A DNA stretch of 64,000 nt from Ypsolopha sequella (taxonomy: Eukaryota > Arthropoda > Insecta > Lepidoptera > Ypsolophidae): positions 8,962,229-9,026,228 of the forward strand of contig OW203988.1 in assembly GCA_934047225.1 (NCBI GenBank), written 5' to 3'. Made by a program: the position numbers and the translations under genes. Shown here piece by piece: positions 8,378-20,660 of this stretch. The notes under the pieces are model-generated. The model had not been told where the DNA came from. It was given only the letters and a program-made list of their open reading frames with translations, and ran no database searches. Position 1 is the stretch's first letter. Every line of letters begins with the position of its first letter.

Positions 8378-11300
8378 CTGCCGTGGACATAAAGATCAAA
8401 CTTAGTTGTTATATTCTATAAATTATAGACTTTAAAGGAGTGTGATGAAAGGATCGTAATGAAATACCTAAAAGTTTCATATTTAATATTAAACCTCAAG
8501 CATTTCATTAAAATATTACTAGTCCATTTTATCTTTTTACATGACAGCAAAAACAGTTACTTGAATCAACTTATTGAATGGAAGTTTAGTGTAAAAATTC
8601 TAAAGGTGAGCCAAATTTATTTCAAAAACCAAATGAAAAAAGTACTAACACCATTTAGTGAACACAACGTAAAAACAAAACAAAAAGCAGCATTTTTATT
8701 AAAAATGGCGGAAACAAAAAGCAGACTCGTAACATGTTCTGTTAAGTGAGTGAGTTACCTGTCTCCTGGCAGGCTGGGGAAGATGACAGAAAAATCACAT
8801 TCAGAAACATTACAAGTCAATTTCACTAACTAAACATGCACAACAATAACAGCAAAAACAATGTCCGCTTCATAAAAACTCTATTAAAATCAGAATAAGT
8901 TCTACTGAGTTGTATATTCATCTCAAGCTTCTCAGGAAGAATCTAAATCAGGTCGTGGTGTTAAGACGGGTTGAATATTTATATTTTCGTACCAACTTGC
9001 TTTAGAATTAAAAGATTATTCTGAGAAGCACAAGATGTTTAAAATTGTTACTAAGAAAATAGTTAACTTGCTTAATAACATAGTCGAACTACATAATGGG
9101 CGCGTTCCACTTGAAAAAATCAACTCGGAAAGTGGAAATAAAAAAGGGAAACCTAGAGAAAGGTTATTTATTCAACGAACAGTGCATTTCAGCAGTTTTA
9201 GTTACTTGTAAAGTGGATTATAGTAGAATTGCCAGCTGTTAATCTTAGTTATGATATTCTCGCCTATGTTTATGGACGTTACGACATCCGTAACTCAGCG
9301 GAAATTAACGCTTATGGAATTTTTCTTTGTTCTAGTAATTCATATTTAAATTATCCTTGTAAATCTTCTTGTTTTATCAAAAGTGTTCATTGTCTTCAGT
9401 TTATCGCGCAAATAATGGAACAATATTCCAATGTTACTTGATTTAAAAAAAGGTATAACATTTCCTCTTATTCAATTCAAACCCTAACAAAACTTTAACA
9501 TTAATTAAGATTATGGGTAATCTAAAAAATTGTTAGAGAAAACTAACAATAAAATACTGTAGTCAATACCGTCAATCCGATTCAAGATAAATATTCCAAG
9601 ATTGCAGCAACAATAAAGCGAGTTACTATATAAATAAATGGCTGTTACAAAAATGCAGAGAGTCAGTAACCAGAGCAGAACAGACATAGCAATAAAGTAA
9701 TGTACGAACATGCTAATCATTTTCGCAACAACCTGTTGTAGATAAACTTAAACCATTCTGAACACGAATCATAACATCCGGAAGTTTCGTTATCGTACAA
9801 ATTAGTTGTGTCTGGGCAACGAATAAAACGCATTTTAACGACCTCTTAAAATCTTAAACTATAAAATTAAGAAAATATTCTACTGTGGACAATAAGATTA
9901 GAATCTAACTAAACACTTTGAAGATTCTACCGCTGCAATTTAAAAAATCTAGCTACTTTTATATTCCTAAATGTAGCCAACTTGACATGCGCAGAAACAC
10001 ATGCTTAAATAAAGGAATGAAATTATACATTAGTTATCATGCAATTATTAAAAACCTGATCCCAAGAGAAGAGCCATCCTCCGGAAAAATAAGCATCACA
10101 TATTAATTAATTCTTGATTATCTTACTTTTTCGCAACGGTTAGATCTTTGAATTCCTGACAAATAGCTTGTAATAAATCTTGTAATATCCGATGTTTCGT
10201 ATTACCATGATCCTCAGGTTGAGCAAGGAGGATGTGTTCACAGGTGGGATGCGCAGGCGACGCCCACTATCTCTCTCTAAACTCAATTACCGAACAGATG
10301 ATTTACCGAGATCGAATTTAAAACTTTAATCTCGTTACTTTTTCGCATCCTCACTTAAAAATCTTATTGAATATCTCAAACTATAAGTATGTTGGCTAGT
10401 TTATTAACGATCGTGAGAAAAACGGGGTGTTATCTTCTTATTACGAAATTTTATTGTTGTTTCTGAATCCTGGTTACATTATTTTTGGAATGGTAAACAA
10501 ACTGAGATACCGGCGTAGAGATGTTATCATATCGATGAACACGATAACTTTAATCGATAAATTCGATATCGTTATGCATCTAGATCTGATTGTCCAAATC
10601 CCTAAGCGCACGCGCTGCGCTGAATAACCAACGATGCAAGAGGATCGACGACAGAGGTGAAAGTGAAGACCGATCCCCTATTGATAGAAAAACAGAGCTA
10701 AACGCCTCAAAATCTGTTTTACGAGCTCACGGCATCGTAACCATTCATCTTTTTTATGTAAAACCAGATCAGAACCCACAATTAAATGCCCGAACCTTAT
10801 CGAAAAGTTATTGCGATCGACCCGACGACTCACTTTTTGGGTTAACTCGTTATTTTTGTTTTGTGTCGATAAAGCCTGTAATTTGTTCCGAAGATTGTAA
10901 TAAATAAACACCAATAACGATTATTAGGAAAAAATAACAGGATAAGAGAGCGAGCTAGAGTTTTATGGACGCGTGTCTCTGAAGTGACGCGGACTGCGGT
11001 GTAACGTCTCTATCGGTAACTGTTTGTGAAAGTAACGCAGCCGCAGCCGCCGGCGGTGACTAGTGGTGCTGCACAAGATTTACAGCGGCTTGCCCCTCAT
11101 ACATACACATTACAAGTATTATTAAAGAGAGCACTATTTCGTGAATAATTACTATCTGTGTTAATTGTTCGATCCAGTTCAATCGTGCCGATGACTATTT
11201 TTTTTTTTCTGAACATCCATCCTTTTTTCTAACATTTGTGTTTTTAGTTTGATATGAATCTAGCCATCCGAATAACAGAACTGTTGTACGTTTAAGGAAA

Positions 11301-11682
11301 AACGGTAAGAAATGTAAGCGAAAAATTCCGGAGCGTTTGTTCAGAATTAGAATGGCGTTCGCTGTTTATAGCCCGCAGTGACGTGCGGTCGTGACGAGGC
11401 CGGCTACGTGACGGAGATAAAAGATTTTCATCTGCCATATTTACGTTGCCGAGTGGGCGGTTTTTATTTTTCGAGCCGGTCTCCAGAGCCCTCCAGTTCG
11501 ACTTGAGTGTGAGGAGTTTTCACACGGCGCGCGTGGGGAAAACAACTCGGGGTCGATCTGGGCAACTATCATACTGTTGCAGGGACGAAGTCGTGGAGTA
11601 AGAGAGATGCCGAACGTAACTATAACAGAGGTACAGAGGTATATCTGTTTGTGTTTTAAGATTTTTAATTAGTAGGTAAGTA

Positions 11683-12039
11683 CAGTTCTCTCTCGCTAGT
11701 CCACCGCTTGATAATCCGACAACTACCATACAATCCGCCCATTTTTTGCAAGTCGATGTCTCTCTGTAATCATGTTATTACGAAGATTTATTCTGGTAAA
11801 AAACAAGCCAAATTAGAGCAGTATTTTTCAAAACCTGAGTAATCAGTTAATGTGTCAGTTCATTTTTAAATTTTATTACAAATGTACATATGTATTTACC
11901 TTCATAAGTACTAATACAAAATTACTATGTTTTTTTGTTGTTTTCCTCAATTTGATGTTCCTGTACATTATAATCCGCCGTTTTCGGTAATCTGCCGGTA
12001 GTCCGGATTTTTTGGTGGCGGATTAGCGAGAGGGTACTG
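11683..12039. mobile_element. pogo/Tigger-like MITE, copy 1
   Basis: The 357-bp element has inverted ends of about 25 bp (CAGTTCTCTCTCGCTAGTCC against CAGTACCCTCTCGCTAATCC on the other strand) and is flanked by TA. The inner segment is nearly identical to 57137-57490 in the same orientation. CAGTA..CTCGCTAATCCG ends with a TA target resemble pogo/Tigger elements. No ORF, so it needs a transposase in trans. Confidence 0.85.
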
Positions 12040-13888
12040 TATAAGCTAATCAAATTGCAACGATTTAGGCCCCTGATTTTGCAGCTGAAATGGCACTGAC
12101 AGTCTGAGATTCTGCGGTGATTCTTGATACAAGTCGGTCCTCACATTTAAATTTTGAATAATATGATGTGGATTTAGCTACAAAAACAATTTATGCAAAA
12201 TTACTACACACTCGGTAGTGAACAAAAACATGGTTTTTGTATAAATACAGTAGTACAATTAACCGAGAATTTCTCCAAGTAGTTCAAAATTACCTAAGTA
12301 ACAACAAAATCCCTGCAAAAGTAGTAATTCGTGAGCTGAATCACAACGACGCGACGTTGCAGTTTCATGGGAGCCGGCGTCAAGTGATGTTGACCCGACT
12401 AGTGTTGTGTAGCACACCCTCCACTCTCGATATTGATTAAACATCCACGTACAAATGTAGTTTAAATTAAGGTCTGATTCCCGCTCACCGTGACGAGAGA
12501 GCATCAGTCCATCACCACGTAACGGAGCTATTTTGCATACAAACCATTAAATTATTGTTCAAAACTTATTCTTTGTTGCGCCACAGCCTGTCGTTATTAC
12601 GCCTTAATTACATGTCTATATGCAAATAGAAAATAATTTTAATGGACGGAGACGTGCTTGCTGCTCCTCTTCGGTTCTGCTGAACGTGTTCCGCTGAGAT
12701 ACGTGTTCTTCGGTGAACCTTATAGCAAATTATGTTTGAACTTCGTACATTTACGTACGTGCCATCCAGGGAAAACAATTTATGTTCATTGTACGTACAT
12801 ATATATATATATATGTACAGTAGACAATTTTATGTAGTAACAAAGCATATCGATCACTTAGCACAATGCAGGTCATTACATCGAACGTTTTAATAACCGA
12901 ACGGTAGATAATTTGAGACAGAATAAAGCCATTTTCCACGGTGCTTTGCGTTCGCGGACGGACGGACAAACTGCGGTCATATTTGCGAAGATTTGCATGC
13001 GTTATTAGCATTTAACTCGAGCATAATTACCTGTGGCGATGCAACCAGTTGCAAGAGAGCACTTGAACCAATTAGGAAGGCATTTTTTACCGAAATATAC
13101 TTTAAAATTTTTGAATTTTTGACGTTATTTATATATATTTGTATGCGAGTATAAATACATAATAGCGATGCAAGTCCAACGTCCTCTAACACATAAATTA
13201 AGTCTGAGTAATTTAATAAACGAGAGACGTGATGCGACATAAAATGCAAATTCGGAATGCAATTGTTGTATCCCACAATGTTGTGTGTCGCTGACCGTGA
13301 CGGGTTTTGTATAACTTTACCTCACTGCTATACAATGTGTATGGCTAAACCGAAAATATTACTTGAACGTTCAAATATTTCATGTTTCCAAATAGTTTCG
13401 GCTGCATATTTTTACTCAAACACGATTATTTATTTCGATTTCTTTTTAAATAGCCAATTTACTGGCCAGTATAATTTAAACAAACTATGTCAAATAAATA
13501 AATCAAATGTTTTTTTGTTTCATTATAACTATGTACTTGCTGGTATGTAACGATGTAAGTTACACAATTTACAGGTATTATTTAGTGCCCTGCCGCCACA
13601 GGTTCGCATGTTGTCACACTATTATGGTCGTCGTAACAATAGAAATGGCGTCGAAACTAAAATAATAACATGTTAGAGAAGCTGACTCCATTCCTGTGGA
13701 CTGCCGATCCGTGTAGCACGTAGGTACCCGCAGTGGGTACCTGCGCCTGCTGGGTACTGTTGCACATGAAACTCTCTCAACATTGAATTACAGAATTTCC
13801 TTTCTTCTTTAGTTACGTGAATGATTTCTGAGAAACCTTTAGACTATGTATTCTTAAAACTCTTTTTAACGAAAACATTTTTTACTAT

Positions 13889-14152
13889 ACAGGGTGTTAA
13901 GATGAAGTTGCGGAAGCCGAAAACTGGCGATAGTACTCGTCACCAACAACTTTCCGTGGAAAAAATTGAGACATCGAGAAAAAAATACCTGTTGTTTCAT
14001 ACATTTTGGTCGCGTAGCTGTGTAACTTTTCTATGGAAAAGCTGATTTTTTTTTTCGTGATTTGAGGTTTGGCTCCATAGTATAAGTTGTTCGTATAGAC
14101 GAGTACTATCGCCAGTTTCCGGCTTCCGCAACTTGATCTTAACACCCGGTAT
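13889..14152. mobile_element. TIR element with TATA-flanked ends
   Basis: The left end (TATA)CAGGGTGTTAAGATGAAGTTG and right end CAACTTGATCTTAACACCCGG(TATA) are inverted for about 35 bp, and the whole element folds back. Related copies are at 27032-27263 and, with a different interior, 27267-27648. Superfamily not determined. Confidence 0.75.
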
Positions 14153-17100
14153 ACACTAAGTTAAAAACACCACCTACTTATCTGTTTTTTGTGGGTAGGT
14201 ATAAATCCTGCGAAACTTCTGATAGTCAATGTCAAAACCTTTTAAGTTTATTGTTTCTTATATTTTTTCTGTGTTCTAATTCTAGCTTATTCCTTTAATA
14301 TGGAAGTAATCATTCACCAAAATATTTTTTACTTAGTGCTTTAAACGAAATAATGCTCATTTTTAACCTCATCGAAATTCGTTTCTTCTATAACAACTAT
14401 AACTTCTATAGGTATATAAAATATTATTTATTAAGTTTATTTTTATTCCTTTTCAGGTAGAATAAATAATTTTGTCACGTGTTAATTTATTCAAATGTTT
14501 CGTTAAATATTTTTAAGTTTTTTATTTAGGTTGATCAGTTTTGTAATGTATACAACAAACAATAACATCCAAACCAACAAGCGTATTAGAATTACATTTA
14601 ACCTCTCCTATGCAACAGTACCGCGCAGTACTCTACTAATTGGTTGCGCAACAAATTGCGGGCGACATGTAGTCGCTGACGTGGCTCGCATGCTGATACC
14701 TTCGTGTGGACCCTCCCTGTGGTCGCCAACCCGCATCTCATGTACAAACGCGGACGGGTTATCAACTTATTTCCTGCTTTAATGCCGCTCCTTGCCCAAA
14801 ACGTACTTAATTAGGACCAAAATATTCTCAGAAAACGAGTTAAAAATGTTGACTTAAAAATAGCCTGTAAAGTTGCCAAGGCTATCACTAAATAAAATAC
14901 TTCGTGCTATAGTGAACTTAAAATCGATAAAGTCATATCATATCTTGACCCACATAGAATGTGAGTAAATCTCGTTAGCCTATACAATTAGCAAGGTCCA
15001 TATTTAACGCCTGGACGACCTATGACCTAACCATGCAGGCTATATTTACCATCAAATCTTTTTGTTTTATAGCAGAAATATGTTGGTATAGCAGTGGAGG
15101 CTCGAGGTCAGCCAACAATGGAATGGGCCACATCCGGCCGCCTGCATATTACCATACCGCTTCCAGTCCAGTCAAGAGGAACTGCCAGCTAGCTACTTAC
15201 TCTTATGCACCCAGTACTACCTAGCTAGATAATGCAACTTATTTATTGACAGCCTTAGGCGTTATAGAACTTAAAGGTCATGTTGTCAAAGCTCTATAAG
15301 TAATATTAATCAAATATTTAAATTAATTTGTGGGTTGCTGGAATGTAGTACAAACTAAGGAACATTTTTTAGTCCAGTTCAAAACAAAAGGTTTTCTAAG
15401 AACATCTATATTCTCTCTGCAGCTTCATACATAAACATGTTATTCCAAGAATTCTGCAGAAAAAGTAAACGAATTCAGTGCGAAGTGTTGAAACGACACT
15501 GTATTAAGTTTGTAGATCTATTGATTGGCTAATAGCCACGTATCGCATATGCGTATTAGGAACTATTAACGTTTTTACAACAATTACCAGAGTAAGTAGC
15601 TCGAGAGCCAGCACAAAAACTGGCTAACGACGCGTAAACGCCGTGTAAATTGGTTCTACAGACATCGCTTGTAAAACAAACAATTAATTACAAGAGTTCG
15701 TACCACTAAATGGAATCTTAAACTGAACAAATTGATCAGAGAAAAAGTAACTACACTGTAAATGTGGCAAGAAAGAGAAATTACAACGCCTCTTTACGAT
15801 TAGAAAGCTTTAAATCTCTTTTGTCTTGAGAATCTTTCATAATCATAATAAGGCGAGGATGACACGTCTTTTTTTCGTGAGACCTGAACATGTTTATTCA
15901 CTTAAAACTTTTCCACGAAAATATTGAACAAAATAATTACGCGGTTGGATCTTCATGTAATCAATATTAGCAGCCATTCTTCAGTCTCATTATACTGTCT
16001 GAAGATTCAGACAATGAGCGCCGGCCATTTTGGTTCCCTCCTGTTGTCATAACTATGAGAGCAATAATTATTTTAAAAAATTAAAACAAAGCCGCCCGCT
16101 AATGCAATTATTGTTGCTCAATGCTTTGTTGTAGTGTTATACGTTAAAATATCTGGCAACTCTAGATTGTGAAACACCGAATAATTAAATTCAGTTGGGT
16201 TTAACAATACTGGCGTTAAAATTAAAGGTCGAACACAGCACTGTGGTCATAAAAATAGCTACTATATGCCTTTATGTTTTTGTATGGTTAAGTACGCTCG
16301 CATACATAAAAATATCATATTCTCTAAAGCATTACCCTTTTAATGCCTCATAAAAGTTTGTAATAATGACAAGGAAATGAGTAAGTGTTTAAAGCTTCTT
16401 TTCTAATTTCGTAATACTTATCTCGAGAATTAATAGAAACTTATAACGTTTGTTTAATTATGTTATAACAATAGAGCTTGCAATTAAATAATGAGAATCT
16501 GGCATTTATTTGGTTAACATAAAAATGGTGCACTTCTGTTCACATGGTCGAGTAACAATGACTGAAGAAGACGTAACACGACTCTCAAGGAACTTCAGAT
16601 ATGTCTACCAGACGAGTAAATTTGAGAAAAGTAAATCTGTATCAAAATCAGTTTGTAAACAACGCTAAGACCATGAATTAACATGTAGCGGACAGACATT
16701 TTTCATTTACATTAGCGCTCACTTTGCGCAAACTTATTGTTTCTTGCACGGATGCGTAAATTATGTGGGAACGTTACTTTGCCGTGAATAATATTCACTA
16801 AGGTAGACCTAACGGTAAATTTTCATTGTGACATGAGTTAAAATATAAAAAAGTAGTCATCTGCATTAGTAAAGAACCGGAATAACACAGAAATATTAGT
16901 GCAATTATTTTAGTAAGGCCACCACCAATGTTTATGTATTATCTGTAACACAAGCGTATATAGTTAGTTTTTGCAACATTGAATGACCCCAAGCCCGTGT
17001 TAGTTGTATAGTAGCAACGTATACAGCGATGCCGTGGACAGATATTAGCAGGACACATTCAGTGCCGTATGGAACCTGTGATTCAGTGAAAACGCCTCGC

Positions 17101-17520
17101 GCTTATCCGACCACATCACCTCTCAATTGTAATTACTCCACAATGACATTTGGAAATATTAAATTCCCGATTCCTATCAGTTTATCGAATTAATAAATCG
17201 CAATTGTCGACGAGACAATCCACTTTGAGATTCTAATTATTTACTCGAACTATTACAGCAGCCGTTTCGTAAAGCCGTAGATTAACGAGCCTTGAAACGG
17301 TTCCAGATATTTGATATTGCCAGGGAGATAAATTCCGTTTGCAGGGTGAAAGCTAATCTATAGCAACCAATATGATGAACTCGAAGACCATTACCGTATC
17401 TTGAATTTTTATGGTGAACAAGTGGTAATGGTGCATGGTCGGGTAAGCGGTGGACGAGTGTTAGTGTGTGAGTGCGCGTTAGAGCGGTGCGGTGCGCGGG
17501 CGTAGGCTCGGGCCACTCAC

Positions 17521-18063
17521 CGGCGCTCGTCCGCGTCTTGTTCGGCCGCGGCTTGTTCTGCTGCTGTGAGCCACTAAACCCCTTCCCCTGGTAGCCATAG
17601 TAGTCGCCGCCGGCGGCGTTGTACTGCGCATTGTACTCCCCGGAGGGCTGGCTCGACTCCTGGGGACAGTTCTCGGCTTGCGCACCTTCGCGCTGCTTGG
17701 AGGGTGGCGCACCCATCATGGGCTTGACGTCCCCACAGAGCGGGAGCTCCTGCTGCTGCTGCATGAAAGCGACGCTCATGGCGGTGGCGTGCGCCACGGC
17801 CGCTTGGTAATCCTGCTGACCGAGCGCCGCCGCCGCCACTGAGTCCGGAGTGGAGTCCTTGGGAGGCGTAGGGGGAAAGGAGAAGAGGGGATGAGGATGA
17901 TGGTGCTGAGCGGGGGAGAGGGGCTTGTCGGCCTGCGAGGACTCCTGCTGGAAGCCGCTGCCCCACGCTCCGCTCGCCAGGCCCTTCGACTCGAGCCAGG
18001 GATGCAGCGGCGTGTGGAAGTGCGGCCTGCACACTTGCCCGCTCGACCCGCTCAGGCTCCGAC
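17521..18063 (-). CDS. srp: GATA factor, coding exon 2: activation region
   Basis: The minus-strand exon lies between acceptor gtgcgcag|GT at 18064 and donor GCCG|gtgagt at 17520. It is 543 nt: two bases finish a GGT codon begun in exon 1, then 180 codons, then one G that starts the GAG codon of the zinc-finger exon. The product is low-complexity and rich in Pro, Gln, Ser and His, with HHHPHP, the conserved-looking block FSFPPTPPKDSTPDS, a QQQQE run, and Gly/Tyr/Gln repeats near the end (GGDYYGYQGKGF). It ends NKPRPNKTRTSA just before the finger. PPTPPKD-type blocks occur in the N-terminal activation regions of insect GATA factors. GC content is far higher than in the flanking introns. The frame stays open past the donor to 17282, but the splice phase shows that this extension is intronic. 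Confidence 0.92.
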
Positions 18064-18330
18064 CTGCGCACACAAATAAAATAGGTACTTTTCAAAAGAT
18101 GCTTAAGAATAGTAGATTATTAAACAAGGAATGAAACAAACAGTTTTACATGAGATGGTGCACGAGAGAGCATGGGGACGGATTTGGCTAGTTCCACCCG
18201 GGAATGTAGACATTCTGCTTTTCATTTCGACTACGAAGAAACTAAACAAAAGTCAAATATTTTAATAAAAACATCTTATTTATTAAGAAAACAACATAAA
18301 ATGATAATTGACTTCTCTTGTCTTATATTT

Positions 18331-18790
18331 GATTAAATATATTATATATAATGTATATATACGAAAACACAAAATATAATCACAGGTTGTAAAATATATT
18401 TCGACCACTAGTTGTGGTCGGCATCAGTTACATGGATATTACATAGTATTTACAATGATATAGACATAAAACGCAAAAATTAATAATTATAAATTATAGG
18501 TAAGTAAAAGTATGATATTGAATATTTTATTTTTATAATATTTTATTTAATTTTTATAACACTTTAGCCGTCATCATTATAAAAATAAAATATTCAATAT
18601 CATACTTTTACTTGCCTATAATTTATAATTATTAATTTTTACCTTTTATATCTATATCATTGTAAATACTAATTAATATCCATGTAACAGATGCCGACCA
18701 CAACTAGTGGTCGAAATATATTTTACAACCTGTGATTATATTTTGTATTTTCGTATATAGTATACATATATACATATATAATATATTTAA
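18331..18790. repeat. 460-bp near-perfect palindrome (foldback element)
   Basis: Arms of about 210 bp (18331-18539 and 18576-18790) are inverted copies around a spacer of about 36 bp. Matching landmarks include cgaccactagttgtggtcgg with its complement, and tttataattattaatttt. Small differences between the arms mean it is not newly formed. It resembles a foldback MITE. No clear target duplication was found in the AT-rich flanks. Confidence 0.8.
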
Positions 18791-20010
18791 TAAAATTTAT
18801 TAAGAAAGAGAAATAAAAAAGAGCATATCGAAATTCTATAATTTAATCCTGATATATGTTATCATTTGTAGCAGCATAAAAAGTTGTAATGTAAATGCAA
18901 TCACAAACATGCGTAAGCTCTGTTTTTTTTTTCTTGGCATCATTTCTATTCTCAGTTGTTTTGATTTGAACCCGCTGTTATACTCAAATTAATATCATGG
19001 TTATCTGACCGCTGATCTTTCACACGACATCTTCATCTTCCAAATTTTGTAATTTGTAATATTCATGAGCATTTGTAGTCTAATGCGTATTTGATAAACA
19101 AATAATGGCCTCCATTTTCGTGCAACGTTGAATGGGTGCGTCCGCCGTGAAACCCGGCTCAGTTTTCCGAAATGTTTCAAAAGCGCCGTGTCATAACAGA
19201 GAGCAATTAAAATTGTAGGCCAGCTGGAAATTTCATTAATTATGTACATAATGGGGCCAGTTTTGACTACACCGTGATGATTTGTTTGCGGACAAGTCCT
19301 GTTAAAAACGGCATCGTGATTTACTGCAACGATATAAACATGATTGTACATTTTTTTTATGTAGAAGTCGAATGTAGGCAACTGAATAACCAATACCGAA
19401 TCATCCCCTACCCTTTTCAAAACATTTCGACAATTATTATTTAAAAGAGTGAAAGCAAACATATGTGCGAGTGCGTAGGGTCGCGCCGGTTGCCCATGTT
19501 AATGATTTCTGAGCCCGTCACTGGTTTCCATTGGTCGATTTGTGAGGGGCCCATCCCTTCAGTGAACCTTAGGGACTTAATACAGCAGAGAGAATAATTG
19601 TCTGAGCCCTGCGGGTAGTTAATGGTTAGTTACTCACAGTCAACCGACTGCGAAAATTATGAATTTCGTTGAACTTTTTTTTTTATTAACGTGGAAACTT
19701 TAGTCCATCAAATTTTAGTACATATCTATAAAAAAAAACAATCAAGTAGGTGGTTATTGTAAGCTAACGCCGATATAAACTTCCTATCTTCGAATCTATA
19801 AAACGTCGTCCTTGAACAACGAAAATCGATGTTTACAAAACATACATACTCATAAAGCACTCTACAACAAAACATTCGTCATTGCCGATGTCGCGTCGAT
19901 AGAGTACAGAATGGGTAGTAATACCCGCATTGACATAGATCCAGGTGCCGATCGCAGTTTCTGGTTATCTCTGTCGAATATCTCTATAGTATCGGTGATC
20001 TCTATCGCAA

Positions 20011-20660
20011 GGGCACCCGTACTCCATGACGGCTAGGGGAATGAACTCTGTGCTGACGATCGATGCCTAAATCTTACAGCTTCTGGTGAAAAAGCTACTG
20101 AAAAGCGCTGAATAAATAAAAAACAAATAATACACTTCGAACAAGTCTGCCTTTTAGTTGGTAATTAGTATATCAAAATACTAAATTGATAATAAATATT
20201 AATAAATACTTTTACTTAATAAAAGCATTTTTTACTGTTTTATTATATATATATATGTATAATAAACAATAAAAAAAGCTTTTGTACGGGCACCCGTACT
20301 CCATGACGGCTAGGGGAATGAACTCTGTGCTGACGATCGATGCCTAAATCTTACAGCTTCTGGTGAAAAAGCTGCTGAAAAGCGCTGAACAAAGAAAAAA
20401 CAAACAATACAGTTCGAACAAGTCTGCCTTTTAGTTGGTAATTAGTATATCAAAATAATAATAGATAATAAATATTAATAAATAATAATAAATGCTTTTA
20501 CTTAATAAAAGCATTTATTATTATTTATACTTAATAAAAGCATTTTTACTGTTTTATTACATATATATGTATAACAAACAGTAAAAAAAGCTTTTATTAA
20601 GTAAAAATATTTATTATCAATTTAGTATTTTGATATTTGAGTCGAATCGACTGACGACAA
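20011..20660. repeat. 277-bp tandem duplication with nested hairpins
   Basis: The segment starting gggcacccgtactccatgac at 20011 recurs at 20288, and about 200 bp match closely, including cgatcgatgcctaaatctta and agtctgccttttagttgg. Each copy is followed by a hairpin-rich AT segment (cttaataaaagcatttttactg), expanded in the second copy. Confidence 0.75.

Larger units (their letters stand above)
8378..17520 (-). other. Intron between activation-region exon and N-finger exon
   Basis: The 9.1-kb intron has consensus ends (gtgagt at 17520, cag at 8378). It contains a pogo-like MITE (11683-12039) and a TATA-flanked TIR element (13889-14152). A GC-richer unique block near 10930-11540 could be regulatory but shows no exon with good splice sites. 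The rest is AT-rich DNA without recognisable genes. Confidence 0.8.

Noticed and set aside
17479..18134. Other frames over the GATA activation exon (173 codons on minus, 69 and 62 on plus)
   Set aside because: GC-rich DNA opens several frames. Only the frame with matching splice phases continues into the GATA finger.
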